A stretch of DNA of 64,000 bases from Marinobacter mobilis (lineage in GTDB: Bacteria; Pseudomonadota; Gammaproteobacteria; Pseudomonadales; Oleiphilaceae): assembly GCF_900106945.1 (NCBI RefSeq), contig NZ_FNNE01000003.1:1-64000 (forward strand), read 5' to 3'. Below, piece after piece: positions 16,458 through 24,259 of this stretch; the stretch's first letter is position 1, and the number at the start of each line of letters is the position of its first letter. The notes beneath the pieces are model-generated. The model had not been told where the DNA came from. It searched no databases and saw nothing but the letters and a program-made list of their open reading frames with translations. Position numbers and translations under genes: made by a program.

Positions 16458-17432
16458 ATGGTTGCAAGCCTTGGCCAGGCAGTGCTGAAGTCAGTTCGTG
16501 AATGGCTCACGGAAGGGCAGCGAGCCTGGTTGTGCACCATTGTCCAGACCTGGGGGTCTTCGCCACGACCCGCAGGTTCCTGGCTGGCCGTCAGTGAATC
16601 CGGCGAGTGGAGTGGGTCGGTGTCCGGTGGTTGTCTGGAGGAGCATCTGCTGAGTCAGTGTGTTCAGAACCGGCCGGAATCCCCGCAGTTGCTCGACTAC
16701 GGGGTGACGGATACCGACAGGGGAACGTTTCAGTTGCCCTGCGGTGGCCGTATCCAGCTGTATGTCGAACCCCTGTTTCCGGATAAGAGCCGGGCGCATA
16801 TCGAGGCGTTGCTGGCGGCACTTGATGCCCGTCAGCCGGTTGCCCGGCGGATCGACATGGCGTCTGCGAACGCTGAGCTTGTGGTCGGGGAGCGTTGCCA
16901 GGCGCCCGCCAGATTGGTGGTATCCGAGGGCGTGTTGGAGCATTGCCTGACTCCTGCCTGCCGCTTGTTGCTGGTTGGTGCCGGGGAAGTGGCCCGTTAC
17001 GTGGCAGCGTTTGCCGAAGCTGCCGGTTTTGATGTCAGCCTGTGCGAACCGCGGGAGGCGTTTTCTGCTGGCTGGACCGGTGAACGACCGCTGATCAGTG
17101 CCTTGCCTGATGATCTGGTGGTTCAGCAATTCAGTGACCGCTGGAGCGGGGTGCTGGCGCTGGCGCACGATCCAAGGGTGGATGACATGGCGCTGTTGGC
17201 CGCACTGCGAAGTGAGGCGTTCTATGTTGGCGCCATGGGGTCGGTCAAGACCTCGAGTGCGCGTCGTGAACGGCTCGCCAGTCTGGGGCTCACTGACTCG
17301 GAACTTGATCGTCTGCATGCTCCGATCGGCGTTAATATTCCAAGTAAGACGCCAGCGGAAATCGCGATTGCCATCGTTGCCGACCTGATCAAGGCACGTT
17401 GGGATATGCTGGCGTCCCTGCCCGATTTATAA
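16458..17432 (+). CDS. XdhC-family molybdenum cofactor maturation protein
   Basis: This 324-residue protein has an N-terminal XdhC/CoxI domain (~10-80, with SPRPAGSWLAV and SGGCLEEHL) and a C-terminal Rossmann-like XdhC domain (~165-310, with LLLVGAGEVARYVAAFAEAAGF and YVGAMGS). XdhC proteins bind molybdenum cofactor and help sulfurate and insert it into xanthine-dehydrogenase-type enzymes. It follows the IorB-like gene by 4 bases, so it is the dedicated chaperone of that enzyme. The methionine-salvage gene mtnB begins 40 bases later and may be co-transcribed by read-through. Confidence 0.93.
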   Translation: MVASLGQAVLKSVREWLTEGQRAWLCTIVQTWGSSPRPAGSWLAVSESGEWSGSVSGGCLEEHLLSQCVQNRPESPQLLDYGVTDTDRGTFQLPCGGRIQLYVEPLFPDKSRAHIEALLAALDARQPVARRIDMASANAELVVGERCQAPARLVVSEGVLEHCLTPACRLLLVGAGEVARYVAAFAEAAGFDVSLCEPREAFSAGWTGERPLISALPDDLVVQQFSDRWSGVLALAHDPRVDDMALLAALRSEAFYVGAMGSVKTSSARRERLASLGLTDSELDRLHAPIGVNIPSKTPAEIAIAIVADLIKARWDMLASLPDL

Positions 17433-17472
17433 TGTTCGGACATGTTCCGAATTATCTCCCAGGGGACTCCCA

Positions 17473-18114
17473 TTGCCAGATTTCATGCCATTTGATGTCA
17501 CCCGTTATGCCCGGGCTGCACAGTCCATTGTCGATGCAGGGCGGTTCCTGTTTGCTCAGGGTTGGTCACCAGCCACCAGCAGTAACTATTCTGAACGGAT
17601 AGATCCGCAGCATATTGCCATCACCGTGTCCGGTCGTCACAAGGGACAGCTGGAAGCCGGCGATGTGATGGTGGTGGACCTGCAGGGGCAGCCGGTGCAG
17701 AGCCAGTGTCGGTCGTCTGCTGAGACACTGTTGCATACCGTGGTCTATGATCTGCTGCCAGATACGGGCGCGGTGCTTCATACTCACTCGGTCAAGGCGA
17801 CGGTGCTAAGCCGGCTGCTTCCGTTGGGTGAACCGTTGGTGTTGTCCGGTTATGAGCTGCAGAAGGCGTTTCCCGGCTTCGATACCCATGAATCCGAGCT
17901 TATCGTGCCGGTCTTCGATAATACCCAGGATATGGATGCGCTGTCGCAGCAGGTGCGGCAATGGCTGAGCGCGAATCCCGGGCAGCCCGGCTACCTCATT
18001 CGCGGGCATGGCCTGTATACCTGGGGTGACACCATGGCGGATTGCCTGCGCCATGTGGAAGCCTTTGAGTTTCTTTTTGAATGTGAACTTGAAACCATGA
18101 GAATTCGCCGATGA
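17473..18114 (+). CDS. mtnB: Methylthioribulose-1-phosphate dehydratase MtnB
   Basis: This class II aldolase-fold enzyme (213 residues) dehydrates 5-methylthioribulose-1-phosphate to the diketo intermediate in methionine salvage. Metal-binding His residues are seen in VLHTHSVKA and in the C-terminal RHVEAFEFLFE segment, and SPATSSNYS is the family signature near the N-terminus. The start is taken as TTG, because AGGGG lies 7 bases upstream; an in-frame ATG 12 bases later is the alternative. The end overlaps mtnD by 4 bases. With mtnD and mtnC it covers the middle of the pathway; mtnA is not in this window. Confidence 0.95.
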   Translation: MPDFMPFDVTRYARAAQSIVDAGRFLFAQGWSPATSSNYSERIDPQHIAITVSGRHKGQLEAGDVMVVDLQGQPVQSQCRSSAETLLHTVVYDLLPDTGAVLHTHSVKATVLSRLLPLGEPLVLSGYELQKAFPGFDTHESELIVPVFDNTQDMDALSQQVRQWLSANPGQPGYLIRGHGLYTWGDTMADCLRHVEAFEFLFECELETMRIRR

Positions 18115-18668
18115 CTACCTTGAGTATCTTTAGCCAGAACGAACCTACCACGGCCCATACCGTGACCAGTGATGCGGCCGAAATCCAGCGTCTGCTGGCG
18201 GAGCAGGGCATCCGTTTTGAACAATGGCCAACCCGTGCTTTTGCGGCGAACGCTTCAGCGGAAGAGATCCTGGAAGCTTATGCGGACGACGTCGCCCGGC
18301 TGAAAGCTGAATGCGGGTTTCAGACGGCGGATGTGGTCAGCCTGACGCCGGATCACCCGGACAAGTTGGCGTTCCGCCAGAAGTTTCTGGACGAACATAC
18401 CCATGCTGAGGATGAGGTACGCTTCTTTGTCCGTGGTCAGGGGTTGTTCTATCTGCATCTCGGTGAATCAGTCTATGCCGTTCTTTGCCAGCAGAATGAC
18501 CTGATCAGCGTCCCTGATGGCACCCGTCACTGGTTTGATATGGGGCCAGAGCCTGAATTTACCTGTATCCGACTGTTCTCGAACCCGGAAGGCTGGGTTG
18601 CCCAGTTTACTGGTGAGGCCATCGCCAGTGAGTTACCCGGTTACGAGACCCTGACAGGAGCGGTCTGA
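18111..18668 (+). CDS. mtnD: Acireductone dioxygenase MtnD
   Basis: This 185-residue cupin cleaves acireductone with O2, giving the methionine precursor keto-acid plus formate when Fe2+ is bound, or an off-pathway product with Ni2+. The metal ligands are visible as H96, H98 and E102 (EHTHAEDEV) and H140 (DGTRHWFDMG). It overlaps mtnB by 4 bases and shares one base with the mtnC start, so the three genes form a tight operon. Confidence 0.97.
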   Translation: MTTLSIFSQNEPTTAHTVTSDAAEIQRLLAEQGIRFEQWPTRAFAANASAEEILEAYADDVARLKAECGFQTADVVSLTPDHPDKLAFRQKFLDEHTHAEDEVRFFVRGQGLFYLHLGESVYAVLCQQNDLISVPDGTRHWFDMGPEPEFTCIRLFSNPEGWVAQFTGEAIASELPGYETLTGAV

Positions 18669-19369
18669 TGATCCGGGTGATTCTTACCGACATTGAAGGC
18701 ACGACCAGTTCCATCGATTTTGTCCATGACGTGCTGTTTCCCTATTCCTCCGAGCACCTCGCGGACTTTATCCGCGAGCATCATGGCGATGACGTGGACG
18801 TTCGCGAGCAGCTGCAGGCGGTGGCGGAGCAAACCGGGCTGGCTGTCGACGATATTGATGGCCTGATCGAGGAGCTGCAGCGGTGGATCCGGGAAGATCG
18901 CAAGGAAACCCCGCTCAAGGCTCTGCAGGGGATGTTGTGGGAGCAGGGTTACCAACATGGTCATTTCAAAGGGCATGTTTATCCGGATGCCGCTCACTAC
19001 CTGAAGGTCTGGAGTGAGCGGGGGCTGCGGCTCTTTGTCTACTCGTCCGGTTCGGTGAAGGCCCAGAAACTGATCTATGGCTTCAGTGAAGAAGGGGATC
19101 TGACGCCGTTCTTCAGTGGCTATTTTGACACCAGGATTGGTGCCAAACGGGAGCCCGCATCCTATCAGGCAATTCTGCAAGAGTTGGGGGTAGAGCCGGA
19201 CACGGTGCTGTTCCTGTCGGATGTGGAAGCGGAACTGGAAGCCGCGGAAACTGCGGGTATGAAAACGGCCTGGCTGGTGCGCGACGGTGACGTGCCCGAC
19301 GAAGGCCGTCCGGCCATGCGTGATTTTGATGATGTGGACAAACTGCTGAGGGAACATTTCCCGTTGTAG
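18668..19369 (+). CDS. mtnC: Enolase-phosphatase E1 MtnC
   Basis: This HAD-superfamily protein of 233 residues enolises and dephosphorylates the diketo compound from MtnB, giving acireductone for MtnD. The nucleophile motif at the N-terminus reads LTDIEGTTSSIDFVHDVLFPY, with D8 and E10 in the E1-type DxE arrangement. Further HAD motifs are SSGSVKAQK (motif II/III region) and FLSDVEAELEAA (motif IV). Length and motifs match the bacterial monomeric E1 enzymes. It is the last gene of the mtnBDC operon. Confidence 0.97.
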   Translation: MIRVILTDIEGTTSSIDFVHDVLFPYSSEHLADFIREHHGDDVDVREQLQAVAEQTGLAVDDIDGLIEELQRWIREDRKETPLKALQGMLWEQGYQHGHFKGHVYPDAAHYLKVWSERGLRLFVYSSGSVKAQKLIYGFSEEGDLTPFFSGYFDTRIGAKREPASYQAILQELGVEPDTVLFLSDVEAELEAAETAGMKTAWLVRDGDVPDEGRPAMRDFDDVDKLLREHFPL

Positions 19370-19390
19370 AGCTGTCCGACGGAGGCTTCC

Positions 19391-20452
19391 ATGGGGGCAT
19401 TCAGGCTGCCGGGGATATGTGTTCTGGTTGTCGGTCTGACCATCCTGACCAGTGGCTGCAACCCGTTTTCCGAGCCCCGTTCAATGCTGGACGAATACGT
19501 TGAACGGCTTGCCCGGGTGCTTGAGCTGGAGCCCTCGCTCAGCCCGATTGATCCGGGCGAACGGATACCGCGACGACGCGACCGTCAACTGGCGTTGCCG
19601 GAGCTGGACATCAACATGCTGGACTTCCTGTCGCTCTACGGTTGTGAGTTACAGTATGTGGTGGGTGAGCGCAATTCGGTCATGGGGCGGGTGATGCAGC
19701 CACTGAACCGCTTGCGTTATGAGCAGCGGTTTATTGTGGAGGCGCGAAACTGTCTGCCTGAGATCCATACTGACGATGCGCTTTATCAGCAGGTCGGGCA
19801 GGCCATTGAGAGCAAGATTGCCTCCTTGCCCATCGCCTTCTGGAATGCCACCTGGGGTACCGAGGAGATGGAGTCACTGGCCACCCTGGCCAAAGGTGCC
19901 CTGCCGATAACACCTGACCGTGGACGGGTGATTCAGGTAGCGGCCGATCTGGCGTTACTGAACACAACGCTTGAAGTCATGCTGGTGGGAAACTATCACC
20001 AACCCCTCGACGATGTCGCCGCCCTTCAGCAACGCTGGCTGAACACTCACACCCTCGGTCAGTTGTTTGTCAGTGCCCATCTGCTAACGGCTCGCCTTGA
20101 TGATGCCACCCGGTTAATGCAACAACGGCTTGAGGGGCGTCCCTTGTGTTTGCAGGGTAAGCCCGGTCAGCAGGCCCGGCTTGCAGAGGCTGTGCTGTTC
20201 AACGTCTACAGCACGAACGTCCAGCCCTACCTGACGCTGGTTCAGCGAACCCGTGATGATATGGTGCCGGTTGCCGCAACGTTGGTGCAGAGGCAGTTGG
20301 CGGTCATGCCGGCGGAGTTTGAGCCCTGGTATCGTCGTTACCTGACCGTCACTGACCCGGGCAGCGTCTGGTACCAACTGGATCAGGCGATGGACCGGCA
20401 TACCCGGAGCTGGCAGGCCTTGATGAAGCAGTGCGGACTGATGCCGGGCTGA
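19391..20452 (+). CDS. DUF3080 lipoprotein
   Basis: This 353-residue protein has a lipoprotein signal peptide (lipobox L-T-S-G-C, lipidation at C23) followed by a mostly helical mature domain. It matches the DUF3080 family of gammaproteobacterial lipoproteins of unknown function; YGCELQYVVGERNSVMGR is a recognisable block. GGAGG lies 7 bases upstream of the ATG. It follows mtnC by 21 bases on the same strand, so it may be transcribed with it, but no functional link is known. It converges with the ATPase gene, and the two stop codons lie inside a short palindrome. Confidence 0.88.
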   Translation: MGAFRLPGICVLVVGLTILTSGCNPFSEPRSMLDEYVERLARVLELEPSLSPIDPGERIPRRRDRQLALPELDINMLDFLSLYGCELQYVVGERNSVMGRVMQPLNRLRYEQRFIVEARNCLPEIHTDDALYQQVGQAIESKIASLPIAFWNATWGTEEMESLATLAKGALPITPDRGRVIQVAADLALLNTTLEVMLVGNYHQPLDDVAALQQRWLNTHTLGQLFVSAHLLTARLDDATRLMQQRLEGRPLCLQGKPGQQARLAEAVLFNVYSTNVQPYLTLVQRTRDDMVPVAATLVQRQLAVMPAEFEPWYRRYLTVTDPGSVWYQLDQAMDRHTRSWQALMKQCGLMPG

Positions 20453-20463
20453 ACCGGTTCAGC
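20448..20463. other. Palindrome spanning two convergent stop codons
   Basis: GCTGAACC / GGTTCAGC is a perfect 16-bp palindrome covering the ends of the DUF3080 and GspE/PilB-type genes. No T-run accompanies it, so it is at best a weak convergent terminator. Confidence 0.3.
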
Positions 20464-22237
20464 GCTGGCTTTCGGGTGTGACCCGGAGAATTTCCTCAAT
20501 GGTGGTCTGGCCTGAGGCGACCTTCTGGGCGCCACTCAGGCGCAGGGACTTCATGCCCTCCCGATAGGCGTCGACCCGCAGCTGTTCGAGTTCGCACTGT
20601 TCCGTGATCCGGCCAGCCAGCTTGTTATTCAATGGCAGGATTTCATAGACCCCGATCCGTCCCATATACCCGGTGTTGCGACATTCCAGACAGCCCACGG
20701 GATGATAGACCTGCTTCGGTGCTGGTGCTTTCCAGGGGCGGGTCAGGGTGTTCCAGGCTTGTTCGTCGAGTGGTCCCGGCTGCTTGCAGTGAGGGCACAG
20801 GCTGCGTACCAGGCGCTGGGCCATCACCCCCAGAACAGTGGCGCGGATCAGGTAGGGCGGAATGCCAAGCTCCAGTAACCGGGTAATCGCACTGGGAGCG
20901 TCATTGGTGTGCAGCGATGACACTACAAGGTGACCGGTCAGGGCGGCTTGCACGGCCATTTCAGCGGTTTCCAGGTCGCGGATCTCGCCGATCATGATGA
21001 TGTCCGGATCCTGTCGCAGCAGCGCACGAACGCCTGAAGCGAAGGAAAGCTCGATGTTATGCTGAACCTGCATCTGGTTGAACATGGGCTCAACCATTTC
21101 GATGGGGTCTTCAATTGTGCAGATGTTGATTTCCGGCGAGGCCAGCTGCTTCAACGTGGAGTAGAGGGTGGTGGTTTTGCCCGAGCCTGTGGGGCCGGTC
21201 ACCAGCACAATGCCGTGGGGATGGCTGGTAATGTTCTGCCAGCGATCCTGATCTTCTCTGGAGAAGCCAAGCTGCTCAAAGGATTGCAGCAACACCTCGG
21301 GATCAAAAATTCGCAGCACCATCTTCTCGCCAAAGGCCGTAGGCATAGTGGCGAGCCGCAATTCGATCTCGCTGTTATCCGGCTTACGGGTCTTGATGCG
21401 GCCATCCTGGGGACGTCGTTTCTCAGCGACATTGAGGCGTCCCAGGATTTTCAGCCGGCTGGTGACAGCAACGCCGACCTGATCGGGAAATTCATAGACG
21501 TTATGCAGTACACCGTCGATCCGGAAACGGATCTGGGTAATGCCGCGGCGGGGCTCGATGTGGATATCGCTGGCCCGCTGCTCAAAGGCGTACTGGAGCA
21601 GCCAGTCGACAATTTTAACCACATGCTGGTCGTTGGCGTCCGGATTTTCGTTACCGCCGAGATCCAGGAGCTGCTCGAAATTCTGGCTGCCACTGGCTGC
21701 CCCCTGTCCTCCACTGGCCTTACTGACCGAGCTGGCCAACTGATAGAACTCAACGGTAAATCGGCGCAGATCTTCCGGGTTGGCGACGACTCGCCGGATG
21801 TCCTTCTGCAGAACGTGGCGAAGGTTGCTTTCCCAGTCCTCTTTGAACGGCTCTGCGCTGGCTATCAGCACTTCGGTGGCTCGGATCTCGACCGCCAGGA
21901 TTTTGTGGCGCTGGGCGAAAGCGTAAGACATGACGCGTGCGATCGACGGTGTGTCGATCTTCAGTGGGTCTATGTGATAGTAAGGCTGCTTAGCCCATTG
22001 GGCGAGCCATTCCGTCAGCCGGTCCAGAGTCAGCGATTGGTCGGTTTTCAGACTGGTCAGCCCGGCTATCGCCACCACTTCCAGTGGATGCCGCTCTGAG
22101 TGCTCGCCGCTCAAATTGGCTGCCAGAACCCGTTCCACATCATCCTGGCTGACTTCTCCGCTGCTGACCAGGGCGGTACAAACGTCGCGCAGATTCAGCT
22201 CGGAGCTGGGCGGTGTGGGCGGGAAGTGATCGGCCAT
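20459..22237 (-). CDS. GspE/PilB-family type II/IV secretion ATPase
   Basis: This 592-residue ATPase has an N-terminal MshEN-like domain (~20-170) and a secretion-ATPase core. The Walker A motif is [15 protein letters not shown] (K near 354). It is followed by Asp and Walker B boxes ([12 protein letters not shown]), a His box (SSLHTNDA) and a zinc site (CPHCKQ ... [17 protein letters not shown]). Such ATPases power assembly of type IV pili, MSHA pili or type II secretion pseudopili. No pilin, platform or secretin gene is adjacent, so it is a stand-alone copy that must act with components encoded elsewhere. All motifs are intact. The MshEN region could bind c-di-GMP. Confidence 0.93.
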   Translation of the reverse strand: MADHFPPTPPSSELNLRDVCTALVSSGEVSQDDVERVLAANLSGEHSERHPLEVVAIAGLTSLKTDQSLTLDRLTEWLAQWAKQPYYHIDPLKIDTPSIARVMSYAFAQRHKILAVEIRATEVLIASAEPFKEDWESNLRHVLQKDIRRVVANPEDLRRFTVEFYQLASSVSKASGGQGAASGSQNFEQLLDLGGNENPDANDQHVVKIVDWLLQYAFEQRASDIHIEPRRGITQIRFRIDGVLHNVYEFPDQVGVAVTSRLKILGRLNVAEKRRPQDGRIKTRKPDNSEIELRLATMPTAFGEKMVLRIFDPEVLLQSFEQLGFSREDQDRWQNITSHPHGIVLVTGPTGSGKTTTLYSTLKQLASPEINICTIEDPIEMVEPMFNQMQVQHNIELSFASGVRALLRQDPDIIMIGEIRDLETAEMAVQAALTGHLVVSSLHTNDAPSAITRLLELGIPPYLIRATVLGVMAQRLVRSLCPHCKQPGPLDEQAWNTLTRPWKAPAPKQVYHPVGCLECRNTGYMGRIGVYEILPLNNKLAGRITEQCELEQLRVDAYREGMKSLRLSGAQKVASGQTTIEEILRVTPESQR

Positions 22238-22249
22238 GGTGTCGTCCTG

Positions 22250-22627
22250 TTACTCGGTAGCGGTCTGGGGCGGGCGGTTCACTTTCAGGTGGTACATGGC
22301 GAACGTAAACAGCAGGAATGACTCGATGGTCAGCACGACCGACACCCAGTCACCTTCAGACAGCCAGGCGCTGACCACAAAACGGGTGAAATAGAACAAC
22401 ACCACAAACCCCAGCCAGATGTAACCCCGGTTATTGCCGTTAAACACTGCCACTGAGAGCAGCAGCAATGGCAGCAACTTGACGGTAAGGATCAGCAGGA
22501 CGGAAACCCCTTCGACCGGGGCCGGGTAGAAGGTAGTGATGGCCAGGGTAATGACCAGTGCCAGGTAACTGGCAATTGTCAGTCCGGCAGTGGTTCGGGC
22601 CTTTGGGTTGTTCAACGCTTGCAACAT
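22250..22627 (-). CDS. DUF2069 integral membrane protein
   Basis: This 125-residue protein has four hydrophobic helices (~15-35, ~43-62, ~70-88 and ~98-114) and the DUF2069 pattern (PLLLL, RGYIWLGFVVLFYFTRFV). It is a predicted inner-membrane protein of unknown function that usually lies beside wrbA, as here, 12 bases downstream of it. The wrbA-DUF2069-ArsC-like grouping is also known in pseudomonads. Confidence 0.9.
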   Translation of the reverse strand: MLQALNNPKARTTAGLTIASYLALVITLAITTFYPAPVEGVSVLLILTVKLLPLLLLSVAVFNGNNRGYIWLGFVVLFYFTRFVVSAWLSEGDWVSVVLTIESFLLFTFAMYHLKVNRPPQTATE

Positions 22628-22639
22628 GGTAAGTCCTGT

Positions 22640-23251
<612 letters not shown>

Positions 23252-23258
23252 CTACCTG

Positions 23259-23612
23259 TCAGAGGATCTGAAGAACGTTTTCCGGAGGGCGGCCCAGAAC
23301 AGCCTTGTCGCCACGGATCACAATCGGACGCTCGATCAGCTTTGGGTTGGCAACCATGGCGTGGATCAGCGCTTCATCGCTGAGTTCCGGGTTCGCCAGG
23401 TTGAGCTCCTTGTACAGGTCTTCCTTGGTTCGCATCAGTTGCCGCGGCTGCAAACCGAGCAGGTGTAGAATGCCGGTGAGTTCGGCTGCTGTTGGCGGCG
23501 TCTCGAGGTAACGGACGACCTCTGGCTGGATGCCCTTTTCTTCCAGTAATGCCAGGGTTTGTCTGGATTTTGAACAACGAGGATTGTGGAAAATTCGGGT
23601 CGGTTCTGTCAT
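23259..23612 (-). CDS. arsC: ArsC-family (glutaredoxin-dependent) arsenate reductase
   Basis: This 117-residue ArsC-fold protein has the catalytic Cys at C13 (FHNPRCSKSRQTL) and the arginines expected near the active site (LMRTKEDLYKE and LIERPIVIRGDKAVLGRPPENV). The sequence is close to arsenate reductases that use glutaredoxin. No arsR, arsB or acr3 gene is nearby, so it may be a housekeeping ArsC homologue rather than part of a resistance operon. It begins the arsC-wrbA-DUF2069 unit and is divergent from a thioredoxin-like lipoprotein gene. Confidence 0.93.
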   Translation of the reverse strand: MTEPTRIFHNPRCSKSRQTLALLEEKGIQPEVVRYLETPPTAAELTGILHLLGLQPRQLMRTKEDLYKELNLANPELSDEALIHAMVANPKLIERPIVIRGDKAVLGRPPENVLQIL

Positions 23613-23640
23613 GGTTCTCTGTCTTTCCTAAGCCGCTTGA

Positions 23641-23682
23641 TTCCCGTCAGCGGGAAGGTCTGTGCGTCATGGTGTCATGACG
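23641..23682. promoter_or_regulatory. Two dyads in the arsC / thioredoxin-lipoprotein divergent region
   Basis: Two perfect short inverted repeats lie 8 bases apart: TTCCCG-tcag-CGGGAA (23641-23656) and CGTCAT-ggtgtc-ATGACG (23665-23682). They fall in the middle of the 131-bp divergent intergenic region, where a shared operator would be expected. No protein binding to these sequences is known to me. Confidence 0.4.
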
Positions 23683-23743
23683 TGGCTGGATCCTTCCGGG
23701 CGGGATGGTATTCAGGGCAGGTAGTCTAACAGGAGGCCCCGTT

Positions 23744-24211
23744 GTGCAATACCCCGAACCCCGACATCTGACCCGATCGCATGTGTCAGGACTGCTGCTC
23801 GCCAGCACGCTGTTGCTGGCCGGTTGCGGCGGCACCCAACTTTCCACGGCTGATGGCGGTACGATTGACTGGGACAGCCTGCGAGGGCAGTGGGTGATGG
23901 TGAACTACTGGGCGGAGTGGTGTAAGCCCTGCCGCGAAGAAATTCCAGAGCTGAATGCGCTTGATGGTGACAGCGGCATCACCGTGCTGGCAGTGAACTT
24001 CGACGACATCCAGGGCCAGGCACTGACAGAATTGGGGCAGGCCATGGACATCCGTTATGCCATGCTGACCCGTGACCCCGGCCCGGACTTTGGCTGGCAA
24101 ACGCCGGTTGGGCTGCCGGCGACCTTTATTGTCGATCCGCAGGGGGAATTGCTGGAAGCCCGATTTGGTCCCCAGACCGAAGAACAACTCAAGGCGCTTA
24201 TTGGCCGTTAA
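23744..24211 (+). CDS. TlpA-like thioredoxin-domain lipoprotein
   Basis: This 155-residue envelope protein has a lipoprotein signal (LLLASTLLLAGC). The TlpA/thioredoxin domain follows, with active site WCKPC and the cis-Pro loop near GLPATFIVDPQG. It should be a membrane-anchored thiol reductase or disulfide handling protein facing the periplasm. The start is taken as GTG because AGGAGG lies 7 bases upstream; an earlier in-frame ATG has no such site. It is divergent from the ArsC-like gene and ends 48 bases before dnaE. Confidence 0.92.
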   Translation: MQYPEPRHLTRSHVSGLLLASTLLLAGCGGTQLSTADGGTIDWDSLRGQWVMVNYWAEWCKPCREEIPELNALDGDSGITVLAVNFDDIQGQALTELGQAMDIRYAMLTRDPGPDFGWQTPVGLPATFIVDPQGELLEARFGPQTEEQLKALIGR

Positions 24212-24259
24212 AACGGTAGAATGCAGCCCCGATCAGATTAGCAGGAACATCCCGACGTT

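Noticed and set aside
14156..16540. Two long minus-strand open frames across the IorB-like gene
   Set aside because: The plus-strand frame carries all molybdopterin-site motifs and a Tat signal; the antisense frames are shadows.
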